Positions 32,055 through 39,095 of a stretch of 64,000 bases of DNA are shown piece after piece. Each line of letters begins with the position of its first letter. Position 1 is the first letter of the stretch. The stretch is from CAZKCI01 sp964584165 (GTDB lineage: Bacteria; Auribacterota; Erginobacteria; Erginobacterales; CAZKCI01). The translations under genes were made by a program, and so were the position numbers. A model generated the notes under the pieces. The model saw nothing but the letters and a program-made list of their open reading frames with translations. It made no database searches and was not told the origin of the DNA. Location of the stretch: positions 1-64,000 of the forward strand of contig CAZOYW010000002.1 in assembly GCA_964584165.1 (NCBI GenBank), given 5' to 3'.

Positions 32055-34907
32055 ATGTATATTGTGCGTATGAAAAGGGCGCTTAAGGCCTGGCTCTTCC
32101 TCCTCGGCGTCGCTCTTCTCGCCTGGGGAGGGCGGGGGGAGGGGAAGACCGCTCCTTCCCGCCCGTTCTATCGCGTCATCGGGAGCGACCGGACGGGGAT
32201 CACTCTGGAGATCACGCCTCCCCGCTACCGGGTGGAGAAGCTGTTCCGGGACGGGTTGAGATACCAGGCGCTGGCCGTCCCGGGCTATCCCGCCTGGTCC
32301 CGCGAGGGTTTCCCCGACTTTCCCGCGGCCGTCCTCAAGGTCCCCCTCCCCGGAGTGGCTTCGGTCAGCGCCCGCGTCCGCCCCGACCAGGTCCTGGAGA
32401 AGCGGGCGCTCCTCCTCTATGTCCCCCCCGCGGAGCGGGCATCCCGCGAGGAGGTGGAGGCGACGCTGGAGGACGGCCTCTTCTCCGATCCCGCCCGTCT
32501 CGGCGCCCTCGCCCCGGAGGAGAGAAGGGTGATCGAGATCAAAAAGGCGCTCCGCTCCTCCCGGCGGCCTTCCCGCCGGCGGGCGGTCTCTTCGCCGATC
32601 CTTCCTCCCGGACTCTTCCCCGCCCAGGCCGTAGAGGTGGGGACGCCCTACTACCAGCGGGACCGCCAGTACGTGAACCTCCTCGTCAACCCGGTCCGCT
32701 ACCTCCAGTCCCGGAAGACCATCGCCTCCCATCCCCGGATCGTCGTCCGCCTGACCTACGGCTCGTCCTCCCGTCCGGACAACTCGGATTACGACGCCCC
32801 CTACCGGAGGCAGTACGCCCTCGCCCGCGCCGGCTGCTTCAAGGCGATGGTGAACGCGGAATCGATCCAGGAGATCTCCTACGACGATCTCCACGGGGCG
32901 GGTTTCCCGCTCGCCTCCGACCCCCGGAACCTCCGGGTCTACCGTCTCGGAGCGGAGGTCCCCGTCTTCATCGCCGGAGGGGAGGACGGCGCCTGGGATC
33001 CGGGCGACTACCTCCACTTCTACGGCCGGACGGGTACGGGCTACTTCAGCCAGACCAGCGTCTACTGGCTCTACAACGACACCTCGCGGGGGCGGAGGAT
33101 GGAGGAGGTCGATTACTCCGCCACCTCCCGCCCCCAGCGCCAAGTCTCCTTCCTCTCCTCCCGCCACCTGGAGCAGAACCGCTACTATTACGTGGACATG
33201 CCCAAGGGGGCGAGCGACGACCGCTGGTTCTGGAACTTCGCCACCACCGGCTTCAGCATGCAGACCGCCTTCGCCCTCTTTGGCGTGAGCCCGGAGGCCG
33301 CCTTCGTCTCCTTCACGGCCAGGTTCTTCGGCCTGACCAGCCTGGAGAGCTACAACCCCGATCACCACACCCGGCTGACCTTGAACGGGACGGTGATCGG
33401 CGATTTCCTCTGGGACGGGCAGACGGAGTACGTCCTCCAGACCGACCTCCCCCAGTCGCTCCTCCGCGACGGGAGCAACGCCCTCTCGGCCGTCGAGGTC
33501 GCCGACACCGGCGCCCCCTACGACGTAGTCTACGTCAACGACTTCGACCTCTCCTACCGCCGCCTCTTCGCCGCCTCCTCCGGCTCCCTCCGCTTCGGCA
33601 CCGGCGACAAGACGGACTACCTGATCGGCGGCTTCACCGCCTCCGGCCTCTGCCTCTACGACGTCACCGACCCCGACCGCCCGAAGCGGATCGTCGATTT
33701 CGTCGAGTCGGGCGCCGGCCCCTTCTCGGTCGCCTTCGGGAGGAGAGACCTCGGGGAGAGGCGCTACCAGGCCGCCGCCGCCGCGGCGATCCCCCATCCG
33801 CCCCTGGAGGCGGACGAGCCCTCCGACCTTGACGATCCCTCCCGCCAGATCGACTACATCATCGTCACCCCCCCCCTCTTCGCCGCCGCGGCGGCTCCCT
33901 TGGCCGCCTTCCGGGAGGCCCAGGGGCTCGCGGTCGAGTCTTTCCTGATCGGGGACATCTACGACACCTTCAGCTTCGGCGATCTCGACCCGGCGGCGAT
34001 TCGCCGTTTCCTGGCCTTCGCCTACGGCCACTGGACCGCTCCGGCTCCCGCCTACGTCCTCCTGGTCGGGGGCGGCCACTACGACTACCGGAACTACCTC
34101 TCGACCGGCCGCCCCAACCACCTTCCGCCGCATCTCTTCGAGAGCGAGTCCATGGAGACCGCCTCGGACAACTGGTTCGCCTGCGTCTCCGGGGACGATC
34201 CCGTTCCCGATCTCGCCCTCGGCCGCCTCTGTGTCCGCACCGCGGAGGAGGCGGAAGACTTTGTCCAGAAGATCATCGACTACGAGAACGGATCCTCCGG
34301 CCTCCCCTGGCAGACCCGGATCCTGATGGCCGCCGACAACCCGGACAGCGGGGGGGATTTCCCGGCCGATTCCGACACCCTGATCGCCACCTCCATCCCG
34401 ATACCCTACGCGGCGGACAAGGCCTACCTCCCGACCCTGGGGACGTTCGGGACCCAGACCGCGATCCTCGGCGCCATCAACGGCGGCCGCCTGATCGTCA
34501 ACTACCTCGGCCACGGCGCGTCCGACCGCTGGGCCGTCGAGAACATCTTCAGCAACTCCTCCTTCTCCAACCTGAGCAACACCTCCGCCTGGCCCTTCAT
34601 GTCCACCATGACCTGCCTGAACGGCTACTGGTGCGACGCGGCCTTCAGCACCGCCACCTGCCTGGCCGAGAAGATGACCAACGGGGCGGGGAAGGGGATG
34701 GTCGCCGCCCTCTCCCCCTCCGGCTTCTGCCTCAACAGCGTCTCCCGCCGGCTCGCCGCCTTCTTCCTCCAGGACATGCTGGTGAGTGGGAACAAGGAGG
34801 TCGGTTCGGCGGTCGCCGAGTCGAAGGCCGCCCTGGCCGGGCTCGGCTCCTTCGAGGAGATCGAACTCTACCACCTCTTCGGCGACCCGGCGCTGAGGCT
34901 AAAATAA
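32055..34907 (+). CDS. Secreted C25 (gingipain-like) cysteine peptidase
   Basis: The 950-codon frame starts at 32055, but the ATG at 32070 (MKRALKAWLFLLGVALLAWG) gives a cleaner signal peptide and is the likelier start. After an N-terminal region of about 400 residues, the caspase-like C25 fold is visible: VLLVGGGHYDYRN, YLGHGAS with the catalytic His (H820 counted from 32055) and FMSTMTCLNGYW with the catalytic Cys (C854), the same order as in gingipains. The C-terminal stretch LYHLFGDPALRLK is typical of the family. No type IX sorting domain or PEP-CTERM tail is present. It lies inside the peptide-modification cluster, though it could equally be an unlinked secreted protease. Confidence 0.8.
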   Translation: MYIVRMKRALKAWLFLLGVALLAWGGRGEGKTAPSRPFYRVIGSDRTGITLEITPPRYRVEKLFRDGLRYQALAVPGYPAWSREGFPDFPAAVLKVPLPGVASVSARVRPDQVLEKRALLLYVPPAERASREEVEATLEDGLFSDPARLGALAPEERRVIEIKKALRSSRRPSRRRAVSSPILPPGLFPAQAVEVGTPYYQRDRQYVNLLVNPVRYLQSRKTIASHPRIVVRLTYGSSSRPDNSDYDAPYRRQYALARAGCFKAMVNAESIQEISYDDLHGAGFPLASDPRNLRVYRLGAEVPVFIAGGEDGAWDPGDYLHFYGRTGTGYFSQTSVYWLYNDTSRGRRMEEVDYSATSRPQRQVSFLSSRHLEQNRYYYVDMPKGASDDRWFWNFATTGFSMQTAFALFGVSPEAAFVSFTARFFGLTSLESYNPDHHTRLTLNGTVIGDFLWDGQTEYVLQTDLPQSLLRDGSNALSAVEVADTGAPYDVVYVNDFDLSYRRLFAASSGSLRFGTGDKTDYLIGGFTASGLCLYDVTDPDRPKRIVDFVESGAGPFSVAFGRRDLGERRYQAAAAAAIPHPPLEADEPSDLDDPSRQIDYIIVTPPLFAAAAAPLAAFREAQGLAVESFLIGDIYDTFSFGDLDPAAIRRFLAFAYGHWTAPAPAYVLLVGGGHYDYRNYLSTGRPNHLPPHLFESESMETASDNWFACVSGDDPVPDLALGRLCVRTAEEAEDFVQKIIDYENGSSGLPWQTRILMAADNPDSGGDFPADSDTLIATSIPIPYAADKAYLPTLGTFGTQTAILGAINGGRLIVNYLGHGASDRWAVENIFSNSSFSNLSNTSAWPFMSTMTCLNGYWCDAAFSTATCLAEKMTNGAGKGMVAALSPSGFCLNSVSRRLAAFFLQDMLVSGNKEVGSAVAESKAALAGLGSFEEIELYHLFGDPALRLK

Positions 34908-34952
34908 GGTTACGTCAGAAAGGTTACGTAAGGTTACGTAAAGTTACATAAC
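34906..34952. repeat. GGTTACGTAA array, left flank of the nucleotidyltransferase gene
   Basis: GGTTACGT recurs at 34908, 34922 and 34932, with a variant at 34942, giving 14- and 10-bp steps. It is the reverse complement of the TTACGTAACC arrays at 11884-11982 and 36281-36397. Confidence 0.85.
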
Positions 34953-34986
34953 ACCTGACGCCTGACACCAACATTGCCTTGATGCC

Positions 34987-36120
34987 GTGCGCCCCGAACT
35001 GGAACTCTTGCGGGCGATCCTTCCCGCGCTCGCCGGGCGCCCAGCCGGCAACCTTCCTCCCCCGGGGTCGATCTCCTGGCCATTCTTCCTCCGCCTGACC
35101 AAAGTCCATCGCCTCTCCCCGCTCTTCTTCCATCTTTTGGGTGGCAACGCTGCGTCCCCTCCCCAACCCCGGTGTAGGCCCGGACTCTGTCCGGGCGAAC
35201 CGTCCCGCCGCCTCACAGAGGCGGCCTACAGTGCGGCGGCGGGTCATGACCTGCCGGGGTATTTCCCCCTCTGGGTTCGATCGGCCTGGGAAGCTGAGTT
35301 CAACGCCGCGCTCTGGAAGGCCGTCCTCGTCCAGGACGGCCTGGGGAAGGCTCTCGAGGCGCTCCGCCGGCGCGGGCTCAAGACGATGGTCCTGAAGGGG
35401 GCCCGTCTCGCCGCTTCCCTTTACCCCCATCCCGCGCTCCGCCCCGCCGACGACTCCGACCTTCTCGTCCGGAGGGAGGAGGCGGGGGAGGTCCGCCCCG
35501 CCCTCGCCGCGGCCGGGTGGGAGTTCGTCTCGGAGACGCCCACGGCGCTCAAGTTCTCCCGCCCCGGGGCGGGGCGGTTCCGGGCTTTCCTCGAGGTTCA
35601 CACCGATCTCCAGGCGCCCTCCCGGAGGAACCCCGCCTTCTCGATCCGGATCTCCGATTTCTGGGAGACGAGCCGGGCCGATTCGGTCGCCGGCGTCCCG
35701 GTCCGGGCGCTTTCGGCCGAGACCGAGGCCTTCTACCTCGCCGCTCACGCCGGTCACCACGGCTTCTCCCGCCTGATCTGGCTCTACGACCTCGACCGGA
35801 TCGCCGCCCGGGGCGAGCTGAGCTGGGAAGGCGCCGCTCTTCTGGCGGTGGCCGCCCGCTCCGCGACACCGGTCTGGCTTGCCCTCTTGCGCACGCGAGA
35901 ATTCTTCGGGAGCGCGATCCCGGCGGCGGCACTGGAGATGCTGGCGCCCGCGCGCCACCGGAGGATCGTTCTCGAGGGGCTTTTCCCCGCCCGGCGGTTC
36001 CTGGAGGGGGAGGCGGAAAGGGAGAGAGGGCTCACCCTTCTCGATCGGTTCGCCCTGAACGACCGGTGGGGAGAGGCGCTGCGGTCGTTTCTCCTCCACT
36101 TCCCCGCCCGCCCGGGCTAG
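34987..36120 (+). CDS. NTP_transf_5-type nucleotidyltransferase with an in-frame repeat insertion
   Basis: The GTG at 34987 opens a 377-residue protein. It carries the core of the uncharacterised nucleotidyltransferase family 5: MVLKGARLAASLYP (K137-G138), then a metal site RPADDSDLLV (R152, D156, D158), and later AHAGHHGFSRLIWLYDLDRI, which is typical of the family. Such proteins recur with PqqD and HprK-like genes and in some lasso peptide clusters, where they may nucleotidylate the product. Residues of about 63-81 (RPGLCPGEPSRRLTEAAYS) are encoded by a REP-like palindrome pair and are probably an insertion that kept the frame. The gene is bracketed by inverted GGTTACGT/ACGTAACC arrays. The TAG stop sits in GGGCTAGG. 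Confidence 0.8.
   Translation: MRPELELLRAILPALAGRPAGNLPPPGSISWPFFLRLTKVHRLSPLFFHLLGGNAASPPQPRCRPGLCPGEPSRRLTEAAYSAAAGHDLPGYFPLWVRSAWEAEFNAALWKAVLVQDGLGKALEALRRRGLKTMVLKGARLAASLYPHPALRPADDSDLLVRREEAGEVRPALAAAGWEFVSETPTALKFSRPGAGRFRAFLEVHTDLQAPSRRNPAFSIRISDFWETSRADSVAGVPVRALSAETEAFYLAAHAGHHGFSRLIWLYDLDRIAARGELSWEGAALLAVAARSATPVWLALLRTREFFGSAIPAAALEMLAPARHRRIVLEGLFPARRFLEGEAERERGLTLLDRFALNDRWGEALRSFLLHFPARPG
35173..35230. repeat. REP-like double hairpin inside a coding sequence
   Basis: A 58-bp element begins TGTAGGC and ends GCCTACA (terminal inverted repeats). It contains two hairpins: CCCGGA-CTCTG-TCCGGG and CCGCCTC-ACA-GAGGCGG. The edges equal those of the elements at 5434-5600. It keeps the reading frame of the nucleotidyltransferase open. 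Confidence 0.85.
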
Positions 36121-36280
36121 GTTAAAAGGTCGGGATTGCTCGCCGGCGAGGAGCTTTCAGAATGGTTGACGACGACACTGGAATTAGTTAGTTTGATCGC
36201 AGTTCGCGCCTCTGATCAGCCAAGGGGGCGAGCGGCAGTGCGCAAACTAAAGCTCTCCGCCGGAATGCACGGCCTATCCA
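36121..36280. other. Intergenic region with a possible structured RNA or regulatory site
   Basis: No gene is seen. TTAGTTTG (36188-36195) and its complement CAAACTAA (36243-36250) enclose about 47 bp with inner complementary stretches (CGCC/GGCG), which would fold into a closed multi-arm structure. A TTGACG box lies at 36166-36171 with only a poor -10 (TAGTTT) 17 bases on. It does not match a riboswitch class that I recognise. It precedes the repeat array and the PqqD gene. Confidence 0.35.
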
Positions 36281-36397
36281 CGTAACCTTACGTAACCTTT
36301 TCTGCGTAACCTTACGTAACCTTTTCGACGTAACCTTTCCTGCGTAACCTTACGTAACCTTTTCGACGTAACCTTTCCTACGTAACCTTACGTAACT
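36281..36397. repeat. ACGTAACCTT array with a 38-bp higher-order period
   Basis: GTAAC occurs at 36282, 36292, 36306, 36316, 36330, 36344, 36354, 36368, 36382 and 36392. The steps alternate 10 and 14 bp and build a 38-bp unit repeated about two and a half times. With the reverse-oriented array at 34906-34952 it brackets the nucleotidyltransferase gene. It ends seven bases before the PqqD start codon. Confidence 0.85.
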
Positions 36398-36403
36398 TTT
36401 TAT

Positions 36404-36700
36404 ATGCCCTCCTCTCCGGTCTACCGCCGCTCCCCCGGCGTCGTCTTCCGTTCGATCGCCGGAGAGACGCTCCTCGTCCCCGCCTCCGGGAAGGCGGCGG
36501 CGGTCGGGAGGCTTTTCACACTGAACGAGACCGGAGCCTTCGTCTGGGGGAGGATCGACGGGAAAAGGAGCGCGGAGGCGATCGCCCGGGAGCTTAGGGC
36601 GGAATACCGAGTCGGGGAGGAGGAGGCCCGCGCCGACGTCGCCGAGCTCCTGGAAAGGCTCTGCGCGCTCCGGGCGGTCGAGCGGGCGGATCGGCCTTAA
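36404..36700 (+). CDS. PqqD-family peptide chaperone (RiPP recognition element)
   Basis: The 98-residue protein shows the PqqD fold signature: RRSPGVVFRSIAGETLLV (leader-binding beta wing), LFTLNETGAFVWGRIDGKRS and a helical C-terminus with AIARELRAEYRVGEEEARADVAELLERL. PqqD proteins bind the leader of a precursor peptide and present it to a radical SAM enzyme. Here the radical SAM gene (29121) lacks its own RRE, so this protein is its likely partner. It is the last plus-strand gene of the cluster. Its TAA stop overlaps that of the convergent GT4 gene by three bases. The 10-bp repeat array abuts its start. Confidence 0.88.
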   Translation: MPSSPVYRRSPGVVFRSIAGETLLVPASGKAAAVGRLFTLNETGAFVWGRIDGKRSAEAIARELRAEYRVGEEEARADVAELLERLCALRAVERADRP

Positions 36701-37845
36701 GGGAGGCGCGCGTAGAGTGAGAGGAGCTCCTTCGCCTTCTCCTCCCAGGTGCAGCGCCGCGCGGTCTCCCGTCCGGTCGCTCCCCGCTCCGGGAGGGTCC
36801 CCTCCCGCACCAGCCGGTTCGTCCGCTCGGCGATCTCCGCCTCGTTCTCCGGATGGTCTAGGAGGAACCCCTCCCTCCCCGGCGTGATCAGCTCCGCGGA
36901 GCCGACCCGCCGGCTGACGATGACCGGGAGGCCGGCGGCCATCGCCTCCAAGGCGGCGGTCCCGAAGGGATCGAAGCGGGCGGGGAGGACGAAGAGGTCG
37001 GAGGCGAAGAAGAGGTCGCGGGCCTCCCGGTAGACCGGCCCCGCGAAGACGACCCGGCGCTCGATCTTAAGTTCGGCGGCGATCCTCCGGCACCCCCGCG
37101 CCCCCCCCGTCCCTCCCACCGCCAGGAGCTTGACCCGGCCATCGATCGCCGGCAGAGCCCGAAGGAGCGCGGGCAGTCCCTTCCGGGTGAAGTCGTAGCC
37201 GACAAAGAGGGCGACGAGGTCGCTCCCGGAGAAGCCGTAGCGCTCCCTGACCCTCCGCCGCCGGGACTCCCGGTCGGGCGGGTTGTAGAAGGCGTAATCC
37301 ACTCCGCCGTGGACGGGGACGACGTCTTCCGGGGGACAAGGGTAATATCTCAGGATCTGGCTCTTCTCGAACTCCGACGCCGGGACGATCAGGCGGTAGA
37401 GGCGGCCGCGGTAGACGCGGTTCTCCAGATAGCGCACCAGAAGATGCTTGGGGGTCTGCTGGGAGAGGAACCCGGCCCAAGATTCCTTCGCCCGTCCCTC
37501 CATCACCGCCTTCTGGCACATCAGCTGGGAGATCAGGAGGGACTTCGAGGAGGCCAGGCCGTTGTAGAGATGAAGGATCTCGTTCTCTCCCGCGATTGTT
37601 CGGCAGAGGCGTCCGACGCTGATATAGTTGGCGAGGATACGCAGCGGAAAAAAGAAATGCGCCGGCCAATTGCCTCGAGGGAAGAGGTGATGCATCTCCA
37701 CGTTCCCGGGGACGACGGGTTCCCAGGAGTTGGCGTAGACGCGGACGCGGTGGGAGGCGGGAATGTTTTTGCAGAGAGACCAGACGGTGAGTCCGGCGCC
37801 GGAAACAGGGCCGAAATGACCGGAGACGATATAGGCGATTCTCAT
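36697..37845 (-). CDS. Family 4 glycosyltransferase
   Basis: I take the ATG at 37845 (MRIAYIVSGHFGPVSGAGLTV); the frame is open for 62 more codons upstream, but these cross a REP-like element and look noncoding. The 382-residue protein has HLYNGLASSKSLLIS, VPVHGGVDYAFYNP, ALFVGYDFTRKGLPALLRAL and LPARFDPFGTAALEAMAAGLPVI, the GT4 donor domain. This is the WaaG/RfaG-like sub-group. It is transcribed toward the PqqD gene, and their stop codons share TTAA. Confidence 0.85.
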   Translation of the reverse strand: MRIAYIVSGHFGPVSGAGLTVWSLCKNIPASHRVRVYANSWEPVVPGNVEMHHLFPRGNWPAHFFFPLRILANYISVGRLCRTIAGENEILHLYNGLASSKSLLISQLMCQKAVMEGRAKESWAGFLSQQTPKHLLVRYLENRVYRGRLYRLIVPASEFEKSQILRYYPCPPEDVVPVHGGVDYAFYNPPDRESRRRRVRERYGFSGSDLVALFVGYDFTRKGLPALLRALPAIDGRVKLLAVGGTGGARGCRRIAAELKIERRVVFAGPVYREARDLFFASDLFVLPARFDPFGTAALEAMAAGLPVIVSRRVGSAELITPGREGFLLDHPENEAEIAERTNRLVREGTLPERGATGRETARRCTWEEKAKELLSLYARLP

Positions 37846-37870
37846 TATAAATCGGGACGGGATAGCAGGG

Positions 37871-37906
37871 ACGCCATTGCGGGGAGCGAGGCGACGAAGC
37901 AATCTC
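37871..37906. repeat. Widespread ATTGCGGGGAGCGAGGCGACGAAGCAATC-type palindromic repeat
   Basis: The stretch reads CCATTGCGGGGAGCGAGGCG followed by ACGAAGCAATCTC, with ATTGC/GCAAT arms and a hyphenated palindromic core. I recall near-identical GTCATTGCGAGGAGCGAAGC elements as dispersed repeats in many unrelated environmental bacteria. It lies just upstream of the GT4 start, where the long version of the frame would run through it. Confidence 0.65.
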
Positions 37907-38067
37907 AATCCCCTTCCTAAACGAGAGCGATATAGTATCATAAAAGCGAGAGCGGGAGGCGCGTTCAGGGCGCCTGGCCGTCCTTCCTGGATAACGGAAT
38001 GACTCGCAGAGCGCTTGAAAACGGCCGACAACCATCGCCGCTTGCGACCCTAAACGCGGGGGGAGAG

Positions 38068-38910
38068 ATGTCGGGATGCCTCCCAAGTGAAAGCATGATC
38101 GCCCAGTTCCTCTACCGATATAAGCGCCGGACCGAGTATCTGAACTATGGCGGGGATATCATTTACTCCTGGGCGGCCGATTATTCCCGCGGATCGGATA
38201 ATCTGAAGATCCTGGACATCGGATTTTCGGAGGGCCGCGACCTCTTGTCCATTAAGGAGCATCTTCCCGGCAAAAAGGTGGAGTTGTTCGGAGTCGACTG
38301 CCGAAATGTTTCCGTCGCCCAAGCGGGAGCAATAGGGATCCGCGCGGTATCCATGAATATCGAGAACGAACCGCTGCCCTTTGCCGACGCGCATTTCGAC
38401 ATCGTGGTAGCTAATATGGTTTTGGAGCACACTAAGGAAATTTTTTGGATTTTTTCCGAAATATCGAGAACTTTAAAGAGAAAGGGCGTCGCTATAATCG
38501 GCGTGCCGAACTTGGCCTCATTGCACAACCGCCTGGCTCTCCTCATCGGCCAGCAGCCTCTCTGTATGCGACTGTTCGGATCGCATGTCAGGGGTTTTAC
38601 TCAGCCGTCCTTTGCTCATTTCATAAGGCAGGGCGGCTATTTCCGACTCCTCCAAGTCAGGGGGGCCAATTTCTATCCTTTTCCTTCATTTATTTCCAAA
38701 GTCCTGGCCCGGGCGTTGCCGACGATGGCCGTATCTTTGTTTTTTCTCGTGGAAAGGACGGAAAAATCCGGGCGCTTCATCTCCGTTCTGGACGATCATG
38801 ATCTGGGCACCCCTTACTTTATCGGCGATTGGCATCGAGCCAAACCGAGGTGGAAAACGGACTGCCGGCCCGCTTTCTCCAATGAATCCTTCCGCCCGCC
38901 GCCGCCGTAA
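38068..38910 (+). CDS. Class I methyltransferase of unusually low GC content
   Basis: The start is the ATG at 38068, preceded by GGGGGGAGAG; a longer frame from 37999 has no ribosome site. The 280-residue protein has ILDIGFSEGRDLLSI (a variant of SAM motif I), VELFGVDCRNVS, VVANMVLEHTKEIFWIFSEISRTLKRKGVAIIGVPN, and a C-terminal half with GFTQPSFAHFIRQGGYF, as in Methyltransf_11 proteins that act on lipid-linked glycans. Its codon use includes many AT-ending codons (AAA, ATA, TTT, GAA), clearly unlike the GC-ending neighbours. This suggests recent acquisition from a lower-GC donor. Confidence 0.75.
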   Translation: MSGCLPSESMIAQFLYRYKRRTEYLNYGGDIIYSWAADYSRGSDNLKILDIGFSEGRDLLSIKEHLPGKKVELFGVDCRNVSVAQAGAIGIRAVSMNIENEPLPFADAHFDIVVANMVLEHTKEIFWIFSEISRTLKRKGVAIIGVPNLASLHNRLALLIGQQPLCMRLFGSHVRGFTQPSFAHFIRQGGYFRLLQVRGANFYPFPSFISKVLARALPTMAVSLFFLVERTEKSGRFISVLDDHDLGTPYFIGDWHRAKPRWKTDCRPAFSNESFRPPPP

Positions 38911-39095
38911 CCCCGGTCCGGTCTTTTGGTCGATCGCCGCCGAGACGGTCGGGGTCCCATCGATCGGATAGACGGTGGCGGACTAAAGGCTTGCAGGCCA
39001 TAAGGGGCGTTCTGGCCCCGATCCACTTCCGCTCGGATTGCGGCTGCCCGCCCGTCCCGTGTCCGAAGCTGTTCCGGTGCGGCCGGATACGACGC

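Noticed and set aside
29121..36700. Lasso peptide cluster
   Set aside because: There is no asparagine-synthetase-like cyclase and no transglutaminase-like leader protease in the window.
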